This document shows, piece after piece, positions 6,370 to 13,030 of a stretch of 13,030 nt of DNA (positions are counted from its first letter, which is position 1; each line of letters starts with the position of its first letter). The stretch covers positions 1-13,030 of the forward strand of contig DAHZZC010000830.1 in NCBI GenBank assembly GCA_027435495.1, written 5' to 3'. The notes beneath the pieces were generated by a model that made no database searches, was not told the origin of the DNA, and saw only the letters and a list, made by a program, of their open reading frames with translations. Both the position numbers and the translations under genes were made by a program. Source of the DNA: Planctomycetales bacterium (GTDB lineage: Bacteria > Planctomycetota > Planctomycetia > Isosphaerales > Isosphaeraceae).

Positions 6370-9300
6370 ATGACCAGGTTGCGAATTGGGATGGTCCTGG
6401 CGATGTTCGCGTCGGGTTTCGCAGCCGGGCCGGGCGGATCGATCGCGGCCGAGGCCGAGCGGCCTGATGTCGCCGCGGGATGGGCCATTGAGGAGGTCGC
6501 CCGGGCCCCTCGCATCCTCTTCCCAACGGCCATCGTCGCCGCGCCCGACGGGACGCTCTACCTTGGCTCTGACCCGATGGACATGCCGGGCCCGTCGACC
6601 GCGCCGATCGATTCGGTGGTCGCGATCCAGCCTGGCGGCAAGATCGTTCCTTTCGCTGAGAAGCTCTGGAGCGTGATGGGACTGGAATGGGCCGATGGCG
6701 TGCTCTATGTGGTCCACGCACCGTTCCTCTCGGCGTTCCGCGATACCAACGGCGACGGCCTTGCGGATAATCGGGTTGACCTGATGACCGGTCTGGGCCC
6801 TCGGTTACCTGGCGCCAGCGGGATGAATGACCATATCGCCTCGGGTCTCCGGTTGGGGATGGACGGTTTCCTCTATATAGCCGTTGGTGACAAGGGAATT
6901 CCGCGGGGAGTGGGTCGCGACGGCAAGACGATCCAGCTCCGCGGCGGCGGCGTGATCCGGATTCGACCGGACGGGACGGGCCTGGAGGTCGTCTCGACGG
7001 GCGAGCGCAACCCGCTCTCGGTGGCGCTCTCGGCCTCGGACGAGGTCTTCACCTACGGGAACGACGACGACAGCCACCGATGGCCAAACAGCCTGACGCA
7101 TCACATCTTCGGCGGGCATTACGGCTATCCCTATGAGTTCCTCGCGGCTCCGAAACGATGCCTGCCGATCCTCGGCGGGCAGGACGGCGGCGCGGGAGCG
7201 CAGGGGCTCTGCTACGAGGAAGACGGCCTCCCGGCCGAGTATCGCGGCAACCTCTTCTTCTGCGATTGGGGCCGGCAGGAGGTCCAGCGGATCGCCCTCC
7301 GGCGCAACGGTGCCACGTTTGCCATCGCTGCCCGCTCGACGATCGTGACGAAGGGAAAACTTGGCGACTTCCGCCCGTTCTCGATCGCCGTTGCTCCCGA
7401 TGGCTTCTGGCTGGTCGACTGGGCTTACACCGGCTGGCTCGATCCGAAGGTCCAGTCGGGGCGACTCTACCGGCTCCGATACCAGGGCCGCGATGCGACG
7501 AAGCCGGCTCCTCGACCGATCGACGACGACCGCGCTTCCCTGCTCGTGGGCCTGGATCACCCGGCCCGATCGGTCCGGATGGAGTGTCAGCGGGCCCTGG
7601 CGCGGATGGGACCATCCGCCATTTCCGACCTCGTCCGCCGGCTGCAATCCGCTGGATCGGACATCGGCCGGACGCACGCGATCTGGGCGCTCGATGCGAT
7701 CGGAGGCCTCGAGGCCCGGAAAGCGATTCTCGCCGCGATCGACGACCGATCGGCCGGCGTCCGGCTTCAGGCGGCGCGGTCGTCGGGAATCCGAGGAGAT
7801 CGAGAGTCGGTGCCGGCGCTGGTCCGCTTGCTCAAGGATCGGGATGCAGCGGTTCGTCGCGAGGCGGCCATCGCGATCGGCCGGATTGGAGACAAATCGG
7901 TGACGCCGGCGCTCTTCGCAGCGCTCGACGACGGCGATCGCTTCGCGGCCTGGTCCATCCGCGATGCGATTCGGCGGATGGGCGCCTGGGACCAGGCGGA
8001 GCTGGTCGGCGCGCTGCTCGACGAGCGGCGAGGACAGCCGGCGCTCGAGTTGACCGATGAGGCGTGGGATGTCGCCGTGGCCCGGGCTTTAACCGAGGCA
8101 CTCCGGCGATCGGATCGTCCGGTGCTGCGAGGCCGGATCGTGGAGAACCTCTCCGGGATCTTCCGGCAATACCCGGAGTGGTCGGGTGCCTGGTACGGCC
8201 CGAACCCGCTGGCGAGCGAGCCACCCTCGAAGACGCGAAACTGGTCGCCGGAGGGGATGCAGGCGATCGCCGATGGCCTGGCGATCGGCATGGTCGACCG
8301 TGACGCCGAGGTCCGCGCCCGGGCGATCGCTGGGCTGGGCGAGGTCGGCCCGGACGCCGCCGGTCTGCTCGCCGCCGCGATTCTTAAGGAGCCCGAGCCG
8401 CGTAATCAGGTGGCGATTGCCGAGGCCCTCGGCAAGATCCAAGATGCCGTCGCGATCCCGGCCCTGGTGGCCATCCTCTCCGATGCCCGACGCGCCGAGC
8501 CGGTCCGCGTCGCGGCCCTGCAAGGGCTCTCGGGCGCCCGCGATCGGGCCGCGTTCAACGCCCGAATCGGCCTGATCTACGACCCAAATGCCCCCCCGGG
8601 CCTCGTCGCGGCGGCGCTGCCGGGTCTGGCTCAGTCGGGCATTCTGCCGCCGAACGATCTGGCCTCATTCCTCGAAAGCCCGCACGGACCGATCCGGGCC
8701 GCGGCCCTTTTGAGCCTGAACCCCCGCCGCGAGTTACCCGAGGAGATCCGCCGATCGGTCCTCGACCGGCTCGACGACAAGGACGCGAACGTCCAGGAGG
8801 CCGCGGTCCTGGCGGCGGTCGCCTGCCGGATCACGGCGGCCGTTCCTGGTCTCTTGCAACAAGCCGGACGCTCTGAGCCGACGGTCCGTGACCGGGCGAT
8901 CGCGGCGCTCTGCCGGCTCCCCGATCCTCGGGCCGTTGACATCTACCTCAGCGCGCTGCGCGATCCGAGATTTCGTCACGCGGCAGGCTCGGCGCTCGCG
9001 GCGGTCCGCGATCGCGACGACGGCCGAATCCTGGCGGCTGCGAGATCGGAACCCCTCGACGGCCTTGCGCTCGCCGAGATCGAGCGCGCTCTCGCTCGGT
9101 TCGCGGTCATCCCGGCCTGGCGCGTGATCGGCCCGTTTCCGAGGACCACTCCGCGGCTTTTCCTCGGCGAACCGCGGATTGACTTCGCCCGCGGGCAGAT
9201 CGGCGCCGGTGGCAAGGCGGTCGCCTGGTCCATCCGACGCGCCGAGCCCTCCACCGGTCGCGTGGACCTCGACGATCTGAAACGCCTCGGTGACAGCGAA

Positions 9301-10077
9301 CCGGGCGTTTCGTCAGACCTCGCCGCGTTCGCCCAGGCCGAGGTCGATTCCGACGCCGAGGGCCCGGCGCTACTGCGGCTTCACTCGAGCGGTCCGATGA
9401 TCGTGACGGTCAACGAGCGGATGGTCCTCGACGGTCGCCAGTCGGCCGGCTCCTCCGATGGCGAACTCGTCCGCTTCCGTCTGGTCCGCGGGCGGAATCG
9501 CATCCTGATCGAGACGCGGGAGGGTCTCGGTCGATGGTCGTTCGCCGCCCAGATCGCGCGGAGCCCGGCCATCGCCGGTCCCGTCGTCTCGAAGGGACGC
9601 CCGCGATCCGAGATGCTCCGCGATTTCGCGATGAAGCACGAGGGAGATCCTCGCCGGGGCGAGGCCCTGTTCTTCGACCAGCGACGCCTCGATTGCGCTC
9701 GATGCCACTCGGTCGGCGGCCGGGGGACCGCGACCATCGGTCCCGATCTTGCAGGGATCGGCCGGAAGTATGATCGGGCCGAGCTGGTCCGATCGGTACT
9801 GGAGCCGTCGAGCCGGATCGCGGTTGGATATCAGCCGGTGTCGATCGCTACCAGGGACGGCCGCCTGCTTTCGGGGATCGTCCGCGCTGAGACCGACGAG
9901 TCGATCGACCTGGCCGACGCTGAGGCCCGGATCTCGCGACTTCCGAAGCGCGACGTCGAGGTACGCAAGACGGCCACCGGCTCGATCATGCCGGCCGGCG
10001 CCGCCGAGGCCCTCTCGCCGGCCGAGTTCGCTGACCTCATCAGCTTCCTGGCCGGAGGGAAATCCTCGGCCCGCTGA
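6370..10077 (+). CDS. PVC-type haem-binding CxxCH protein: β-propeller dehydrogenase-like domain, HEAT repeats and C-terminal cytochrome c domain
   Basis: A 1235-residue exported protein. Residues 1 to ~28 form a signal peptide (MTRLRIGMVLAMFASG..., cleavage probably near AAEA). Residues ~35-375 match the membrane-bound-dehydrogenase/glucose-sorbosone-type β-propeller common in Planctomycetes and Verrucomicrobia (DGTLYLG, DGFLYIAVGDKG, GERNPLSVA, HHIFGGHYGYPYEF, LVDWAYTGW). Residues ~380-895 are HEAT-like helical repeats. A β-rich segment from WRVIGPFP (917) to ~1080 follows. The C-terminal ~150 residues are a Pirellula/Verrucomicrobium-type cytochrome c domain: Cys1109-Ala-Arg-Cys1112-His1113 binds haem covalently, and Met1207 in SIMPAG is the likely sixth ligand. 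It probably works in the periplasm as an electron-transferring sugar or polyol oxidase; the substrate is unknown. All expected haem residues are present and no frameshift is seen. It converges on the EamA gene with a 4-bp gap. Confidence 0.92.
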   Translation: MTRLRIGMVLAMFASGFAAGPGGSIAAEAERPDVAAGWAIEEVARAPRILFPTAIVAAPDGTLYLGSDPMDMPGPSTAPIDSVVAIQPGGKIVPFAEKLWSVMGLEWADGVLYVVHAPFLSAFRDTNGDGLADNRVDLMTGLGPRLPGASGMNDHIASGLRLGMDGFLYIAVGDKGIPRGVGRDGKTIQLRGGGVIRIRPDGTGLEVVSTGERNPLSVALSASDEVFTYGNDDDSHRWPNSLTHHIFGGHYGYPYEFLAAPKRCLPILGGQDGGAGAQGLCYEEDGLPAEYRGNLFFCDWGRQEVQRIALRRNGATFAIAARSTIVTKGKLGDFRPFSIAVAPDGFWLVDWAYTGWLDPKVQSGRLYRLRYQGRDATKPAPRPIDDDRASLLVGLDHPARSVRMECQRALARMGPSAISDLVRRLQSAGSDIGRTHAIWALDAIGGLEARKAILAAIDDRSAGVRLQAARSSGIRGDRESVPALVRLLKDRDAAVRREAAIAIGRIGDKSVTPALFAALDDGDRFAAWSIRDAIRRMGAWDQAELVGALLDERRGQPALELTDEAWDVAVARALTEALRRSDRPVLRGRIVENLSGIFRQYPEWSGAWYGPNPLASEPPSKTRNWSPEGMQAIADGLAIGMVDRDAEVRARAIAGLGEVGPDAAGLLAAAILKEPEPRNQVAIAEALGKIQDAVAIPALVAILSDARRAEPVRVAALQGLSGARDRAAFNARIGLIYDPNAPPGLVAAALPGLAQSGILPPNDLASFLESPHGPIRAAALLSLNPRRELPEEIRRSVLDRLDDKDANVQEAAVLAAVACRITAAVPGLLQQAGRSEPTVRDRAIAALCRLPDPRAVDIYLSALRDPRFRHAAGSALAAVRDRDDGRILAAARSEPLDGLALAEIERALARFAVIPAWRVIGPFPRTTPRLFLGEPRIDFARGQIGAGGKAVAWSIRRAEPSTGRVDLDDLKRLGDSEPGVSSDLAAFAQAEVDSDAEGPALLRLHSSGPMIVTVNERMVLDGRQSAGSSDGELVRFRLVRGRNRILIETREGLGRWSFAAQIARSPAIAGPVVSKGRPRSEMLRDFAMKHEGDPRRGEALFFDQRRLDCARCHSVGGRGTATIGPDLAGIGRKYDRAELVRSVLEPSSRIAVGYQPVSIATRDGRLLSGIVRAETDESIDLADAEARISRLPKRDVEVRKTATGSIMPAGAAEALSPAEFADLISFLAGGKSSAR

Positions 10078-10081
10078 TCTC

Positions 10082-10462
10082 TCACCGTTCCTCACCGAGA
10101 GCCACAATCGCGACGCCGAGGGCGATCAGGAGCGTCCCGAGCCATCGCGAGGTCCCCACATCCTCGCGGAGATAAAACCGCGCCATCAGCGCCGAGAGCG
10201 GATACGAGGCCGCCGTCATCGGCAGGGCAAAGCTCAGATCGGCCCGGCGGAGAGCCATCAGATAGAGCAAAAGATGGACCCCCAGCAGGACCACGCCCGC
10301 GACGACCCATCCGTTTCGGGCGATCGCCCACGCCTGGCCAATCCAGTCCCCACGGGACTCCACGGGACTTTTTACCCCCCTCGCCAGCGCGGTTTCACCG
10401 AGCGAGAGGGCGACCACTGCTGCAAACATCAATATAAAAACACGGCCTCGTTCGCTGATCAT
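10082..10462 (-). CDS. Half-size EamA/DMT-family membrane protein
   Basis: A 126-residue protein with four predicted membrane helices (about 7-27, 52-70, 75-96 and 104-123). Its C-terminal half has the typical drug/metabolite-transporter pattern: ALPMTAASYPLSAL, Arg-Glu at 99-100, and RWLGTLLIALGVAIVALGE. One EamA unit of this size resembles small multidrug-resistance and ArnE/ArnF-like proteins, which work as dimers. A 30-50 loop (ARGVKSPVESRGDW) between the first two helices is longer than usual. Its ATG overlaps the stop of the upstream PLP enzyme in the arrangement ATGA (10462-10459), so translation is probably coupled. The context suggests it moves or flips the product of that enzyme, which is inference. 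It could also be an unrelated exporter. Confidence 0.85.
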   Translation of the reverse strand: MISERGRVFILMFAAVVALSLGETALARGVKSPVESRGDWIGQAWAIARNGWVVAGVVLLGVHLLLYLMALRRADLSFALPMTAASYPLSALMARFYLREDVGTSRWLGTLLIALGVAIVALGEER

Positions 10463-11715
10463 CGGGCGCCTCCTCGGCCGGGCCGGGGTAGCTTCATCGA
10501 TCGCGAGAGCTCGGCAAAGGCTTCAATCAGGCCCTCGACCTCCGACTCGCGATGGTTGGCGTTGCACTGAATCCGCAGGACTCCGGCATGGTACGGGACC
10601 GCCGGGAAGAGGACCGACTGGATGTAATATCCTCGGTCGAATAGGTATTTGCCTGCGCGAAGCGTCTCGGCCTCGTCGCCGATCAGGACCGAGACGATCG
10701 GCGTGACGGCGCCCATGACCACAAGGCCCAGGTCGGCCAGGCCGCTGGTCAGTCGACGGATCGCCGCGTCCAGTCGCGCCCGGAGCCTGGGGTACTCCTC
10801 GGACCGGAGGATCTCGATCACTACCCCGATTGCTTCCAGGTAGGGCGGGACCACAGGACCTCCGAATATATAGGGATTACACCGTATCTTCAGTAGGCGA
10901 TGGAAAGACGCTGGTCCGCCGATGAACCCGCCGGCGCAAGAGAACGCCTTCGAGAGGGAGCCGATGACGAAGGCATTCTCATAATTGCCGAGTGCTTGCA
11001 GGACGGTTCCCTGGCCCTGCGGTCCGAGGACGCCCGTTCCGTGGGCGTCGTCGATGTAGAGGACCGCGTCGGCGGCGCGGGCGACGGCGTCGAGGTCGGC
11101 CATGGGGGGGATTCGGCCGCTCATGCTGTAGACGCCGTCGATGCAGACGATCGCTGATCGATAGGGGCGGAGCGATCGGAGCGTCTTCTCGAGTGCGGCG
11201 GGGTCGCTGTGGGCGAAGGTGGCGACCTTCGCGCCGTTCTGGCAGGCGATCTTGGCGGCTTCTTGCATCGAGCTGTGCGCCTGCTCATCCAGGGCGATCG
11301 CGTCTTGCCTGGCGGCCAGGCCCGGGATTGCGCCGAGGTTGGTGAGCATGACCGAGGGAAGGATCAGGACCGACTCGACCCCCAGCCAGTCGGCCAGTTT
11401 CTCCTCGGCCTCGATGTTTGCCCGGACGCTTGCGAAGGCCCGGGAGGCGCCGTTGTGGGTCCCCCATTTTTCGATCCCGCGTCGGATCGCCTCCTGGACG
11501 CGAGGGTCCTGATCGAGCCCAAGGAAGCTGTCGGAGCCGAAATGGATGAGCTCTCGGCCGTTGACCACGATCCGGCGTCCGGGTCCAGACGCGTCGACCA
11601 CCAGGTCCTTCAGGTGCGCCTCGGGATGCTCGCGGCCGAACTGCTCGATGATCCGGACGAGCGAGTTTTGCCGGAGCGCCCGGTTCAGCTTCTCCATCGA
11701 CGCCGAGGCGGTCAT
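10459..11715 (-). CDS. PLP-dependent α-oxoamine-synthase-family enzyme (aminotransferase class I/II fold)
   Basis: A 418-residue fold-type I PLP enzyme. It most resembles the family of 8-amino-7-oxononanoate synthase, 2-amino-3-ketobutyrate CoA ligase, serine palmitoyltransferase and CqsA, which condense an amino acid with an acyl-CoA and lose CO2. Visible residues are Lys256 in GSLSKAF (Schiff base), Asp222 and His225 in DDAHGTG (PLP ring contacts), His147 in DEQAHSS, and a C-terminal LRIQCNANHRESEVE typical of the family. The region after GASRAF (ASVRANIEAEEKL) departs from the common GSR-x3-G-x4-H-x2-LE pattern, so I do not assign biotin, threonine or sphingolipid synthesis. ATG 11715 is preferred over GTG 11733 because AGGGGGA lies just upstream of it. 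It is the first gene of a two-gene operon with the EamA protein. No biotin or fatty-acid genes are nearby. Confidence 0.88.
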   Translation of the reverse strand: MTASASMEKLNRALRQNSLVRIIEQFGREHPEAHLKDLVVDASGPGRRIVVNGRELIHFGSDSFLGLDQDPRVQEAIRRGIEKWGTHNGASRAFASVRANIEAEEKLADWLGVESVLILPSVMLTNLGAIPGLAARQDAIALDEQAHSSMQEAAKIACQNGAKVATFAHSDPAALEKTLRSLRPYRSAIVCIDGVYSMSGRIPPMADLDAVARAADAVLYIDDAHGTGVLGPQGQGTVLQALGNYENAFVIGSLSKAFSCAGGFIGGPASFHRLLKIRCNPYIFGGPVVPPYLEAIGVVIEILRSEEYPRLRARLDAAIRRLTSGLADLGLVVMGAVTPIVSVLIGDEAETLRAGKYLFDRGYYIQSVLFPAVPYHAGVLRIQCNANHRESEVEGLIEAFAELSRSMKLPRPGRGGAR

Positions 11716-11965
11716 TGTTTCCCCCTGATTCACGAGCCCGCGGAAGGTCTCCGCCCGGTTCTCTGGCGGAAGGGCGGTTCCGCTCGGCGGCCGACCGCCG
11801 GTTGCTGGAAAGTCATTCTCGCAGAGGATCGAATCCAGGAGGATGTGAAAGCTTTGCGGAAGTCGACTTTCCCATTCCTGGATCGCCTGGATTCGGAGAT
11901 GCGAAGGGCCCGCGCCGGCGGTTGGCCGGGCGGGCCCTGGGATGGGTTGGGCGATCGATTCGGGT
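11716..11965. other. Intergenic region upstream of the PLP-enzyme operon
   Basis: About 250 bp with no supportable gene. It should contain the promoter of the enzyme/EamA operon, but I see no convincing -35/-10 pair on the minus strand. It holds a 10-bp perfect palindrome, AAGTCGACTT (11860-11869). GGAAAGTC also occurs twice in opposite orientation (minus strand 11871-11864, plus strand 11808-11815), a weak candidate operator pair. The right part holds the hairpin described separately. Confidence 0.5.
11905..11938 (-). terminator. Strong GC hairpin downstream of the lipoprotein gene
   Basis: AGGGCCCGC (11905-11913) pairs with GCGGGCCCT (11930-11938). After one bulged G, CCGGC (11915-11919) pairs with GCCGG (11925-11929), giving a 14-bp stem with a 5-nt loop. 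It lies 28 bp past the lipoprotein stop codon. No T-tract follows on the minus strand, so it is a less canonical terminator or an mRNA 3'-end stabiliser. Confidence 0.55.
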
Positions 11966-12181
11966 TCAGTTGGCCTGCACGTCGGATTTGATGAGCGGCA
12001 TGCCCTGGCTCTTGAGCTTCGCGGCGGCCTCGGGTGGGAGGGTGGACGGTCCGCTGGATTCCGCCTTGACCGAGCCGGGCGGCGGCGGGGAGGGGACCGT
12101 GGGTAGCTCGTCCGAGTGGTTGCAGCCGGTCAGGGTCAGAGCGGCCAGAGGGACGATCGTCAGGAGGGTTCGTCGGAGCAT
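11966..12181 (-). CDS. Small prolipoprotein
   Basis: A 71-residue protein with a textbook lipoprotein signal: Arg-Arg at 3-4, a hydrophobic core (TLLTIVPLAALTL) and the lipobox LTGC with the lipidated Cys at 20. The mature part is only 51 residues and Pro/Ser-rich (LPTVPSPPPPGS), ending in a short charged tail, so it may be a surface-anchored peptide with no folded domain. GAGGAA (12192-12187) lies 5 nt before the ATG. It sits downstream of the DUF1559 gene on the same strand, a pairing common in planctomycetes. Function is unknown; envelope localisation is well supported by the signal. Confidence 0.85.
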   Translation of the reverse strand: MLRRTLLTIVPLAALTLTGCNHSDELPTVPSPPPPGSVKAESSGPSTLPPEAAAKLKSQGMPLIKSDVQAN

Positions 12182-12204
12182 GAAGGTTCCTCGAGTCGGG
12201 AGTC

Positions 12205-12240
12205 AGAAAAAGCGAGGGGCCGGGCCCGTGGGCCCGGCCC
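12205..12240 (-). terminator. Hairpin with T-run between the DUF1559 and lipoprotein genes
   Basis: GGGCCGGGCCC (12217-12227) and GGGCCCGGCCC (12230-12240) form a near-perfect GC hairpin with a tight loop. On the minus strand it is followed by CTCGC and then five Ts (12211-12207). It begins 18 bp past the DUF1559 stop at 12258, so it probably ends most DUF1559 transcripts, with the lipoprotein gene read by leak-through or from its own start. Confidence 0.72.
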
Positions 12241-12257
12241 TGGTCGATCGCTCGATA

Positions 12258-13030
12258 TCAATACGAGTCGGCGCTGAGGGCCTCGCCACCGGCTCGGGTG
12301 CTGAGGGCCCGGTAGATCCCGATCTGGGCGCCTGGCGGTGGAGAGCTTCCGCCGGGGACGGTGAAGTTTTGAAGGTTGCCCATGTTGATCGTGTTCTTGA
12401 TGAAGTGGACCGAGCCGTCGCCGAAGACGAAGTTGGCACCGCCGGGATGGAGGCTTCGGAAGCTGTACTGCCCCTCGTTGAGGACCCGGGCGCCCATCGG
12501 GGCGTACAGCCATCCGTCAACATAGTTGGGGCCGCCGATGGTCGCCGGGACGTCGGGGATCGCCAGCGGGGCGTTAAGCCGGGCGGCCGTTGAGGTGCAG
12601 GCCTGCGGGCGAGTCACGCCGGGGGTCAAGGACGATCGGGCGCCGAAGAATCCGCCGCGGTTCCAGAAGTTGAAGAACGGGTCGGGATCGTTGGCGAATC
12701 GCGACATCTCGCCGATGAACATCGTGTTGCTCAGGCCGTCGGTGATCGCCGCGATTGTGTAGGAGATGTCGAAGGCGAAGGCGCCGTCGCCCTGGATCTG
12801 GGTTGGGCAGCCGTACCACCAGTGCCAGACGTCCCAGGTGCCGAAGCTTGCCGCGTAGGAGGTCTGCGAGTAAGGCTCGTTGACGTCCGGCGGGTGGCCG
12901 GAACGAGGGGTCCGTAGCGAGTCATCGGGGCAGAGGTAAGGGTTGATCGTCGAGGAGAGCGCCGTGTACTGGACCTGCCCGGGGTCAACCCCGAAGTACT
13001 TGCCGCCGAACGAGGCGCCGGCGGGGAAGT
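12258..13030 (-). CDS. DUF1559 prepilin-like protein with H-X9-DG motif (partial, N-terminus off the window)
   Basis: The frame is open from the right edge of the window to TGA 12258, giving the last 256 residues. Landmarks typical of DUF1559 proteins occur in order: PYLCPDD, SYAASFGTW, WHWWYGCPT, GDGAFAF, ITDGLSNTMFIGEMSRF, and the C-terminal H-X9-DG motif, in which His of SLHPGG is followed nine residues later by Asp-Gly of GDGSVHF. It ends ALSTRAGGEALSADSY, also usual. The missing N-terminus should carry a type IV pilin-like methylation/cleavage signal. These proteins are greatly expanded in planctomycetes and are thought to be pseudopilin-like surface or periplasmic proteins of unknown role. 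A complete member is usually 300-400 residues, so about 70-100 residues lie outside. The neighbouring downstream gene encodes a small lipoprotein. Confidence 0.93.
   Translation of the reverse strand, partial: FPAGASFGGKYFGVDPGQVQYTALSSTINPYLCPDDSLRTPRSGHPPDVNEPYSQTSYAASFGTWDVWHWWYGCPTQIQGDGAFAFDISYTIAAITDGLSNTMFIGEMSRFANDPDPFFNFWNRGGFFGARSSLTPGVTRPQACTSTAARLNAPLAIPDVPATIGGPNYVDGWLYAPMGARVLNEGQYSFRSLHPGGANFVFGDGSVHFIKNTINMGNLQNFTVPGGSSPPPGAQIGIYRALSTRAGGEALSADSY

Noticed and set aside
7158..8060. 300-codon plus-strand frame inside the haem protein gene
   Set aside because: It is a +1 shadow of the HEAT/propeller coding sequence with Arg/Gly/Pro-rich translation.
10459..11715. Naming the enzyme as biotin synthase BioF, Kbl or serine palmitoyltransferase
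   Set aside because: Only fold-level and PLP motifs are visible. The segment after GASRAF is atypical and no pathway genes are nearby, so a specific symbol is not justified.
11716..11733. GTG start six codons upstream for the PLP enzyme
   Set aside because: The AGGGGGA ribosome site lies inside those six codons and is correctly spaced for ATG 11715.

Overview
The window is GC-rich bacterial DNA with several hallmarks of the Planctomycetes. These are a DUF1559 prepilin-like protein with an H-X9-DG motif, a PVC-type β-propeller/HEAT/c-type haem protein, a large exported protein that begins with an LEPR-xLL-like motif, and a small prolipoprotein next to the DUF1559 gene. The combination suggests a member of the Isosphaeraceae or a relative. 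That placement is inferred from family content, not from a marker gene. No RNA genes, insertion sequences, CRISPR arrays or attachment sites were seen.

Layout. Positions 1-1386 (minus strand) hold an ECF sigma factor gene followed by a single-pass membrane anti-sigma-like gene that runs off the left edge. Positions 1387-2293 are a gene-free stretch of about 0.9 kb with a promoter-like site in an AT-rich island. Positions 2294-5671 (plus) encode a multidomain secreted glycoside-hydrolase-like protein: clan GH-A-like barrel, dockerin-type EF-hands, NPCBM-like module, Ig/PKD-like segment and two tandem C-terminal modules. An intrinsic terminator follows. Positions 5786-6172 (minus) encode a small uncharacterised helical protein. 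It diverges from 6370-10077 (plus), an exported propeller/HEAT-repeat/cytochrome c protein with a good promoter upstream. Converging on that gene with only 4 bp between them is a minus-strand operon in which a PLP-dependent α-oxoamine-synthase-family enzyme (10459-11715) overlaps a half-size EamA/DMT membrane protein (10082-10462) by 4 nt. The right end (minus) holds a small lipoprotein gene and, upstream of it, the C-terminal part of a DUF1559 gene, with a hairpin and T-run between them.

How the genes fit together. The sigma/anti-sigma pair is a self-contained regulatory unit. The secreted glycosidase and the haem protein fit the polysaccharide-degrading, envelope-rich lifestyle of planctomycetes, but nothing in the sequence ties them into one pathway. 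The enzyme/transporter pair is the most pathway-like unit and its product is unknown. I did not find a clear new defence or mobile system. The best leads are the tightly coupled enzyme/EamA pair and an abrupt codon-usage switch inside the glycosidase gene.
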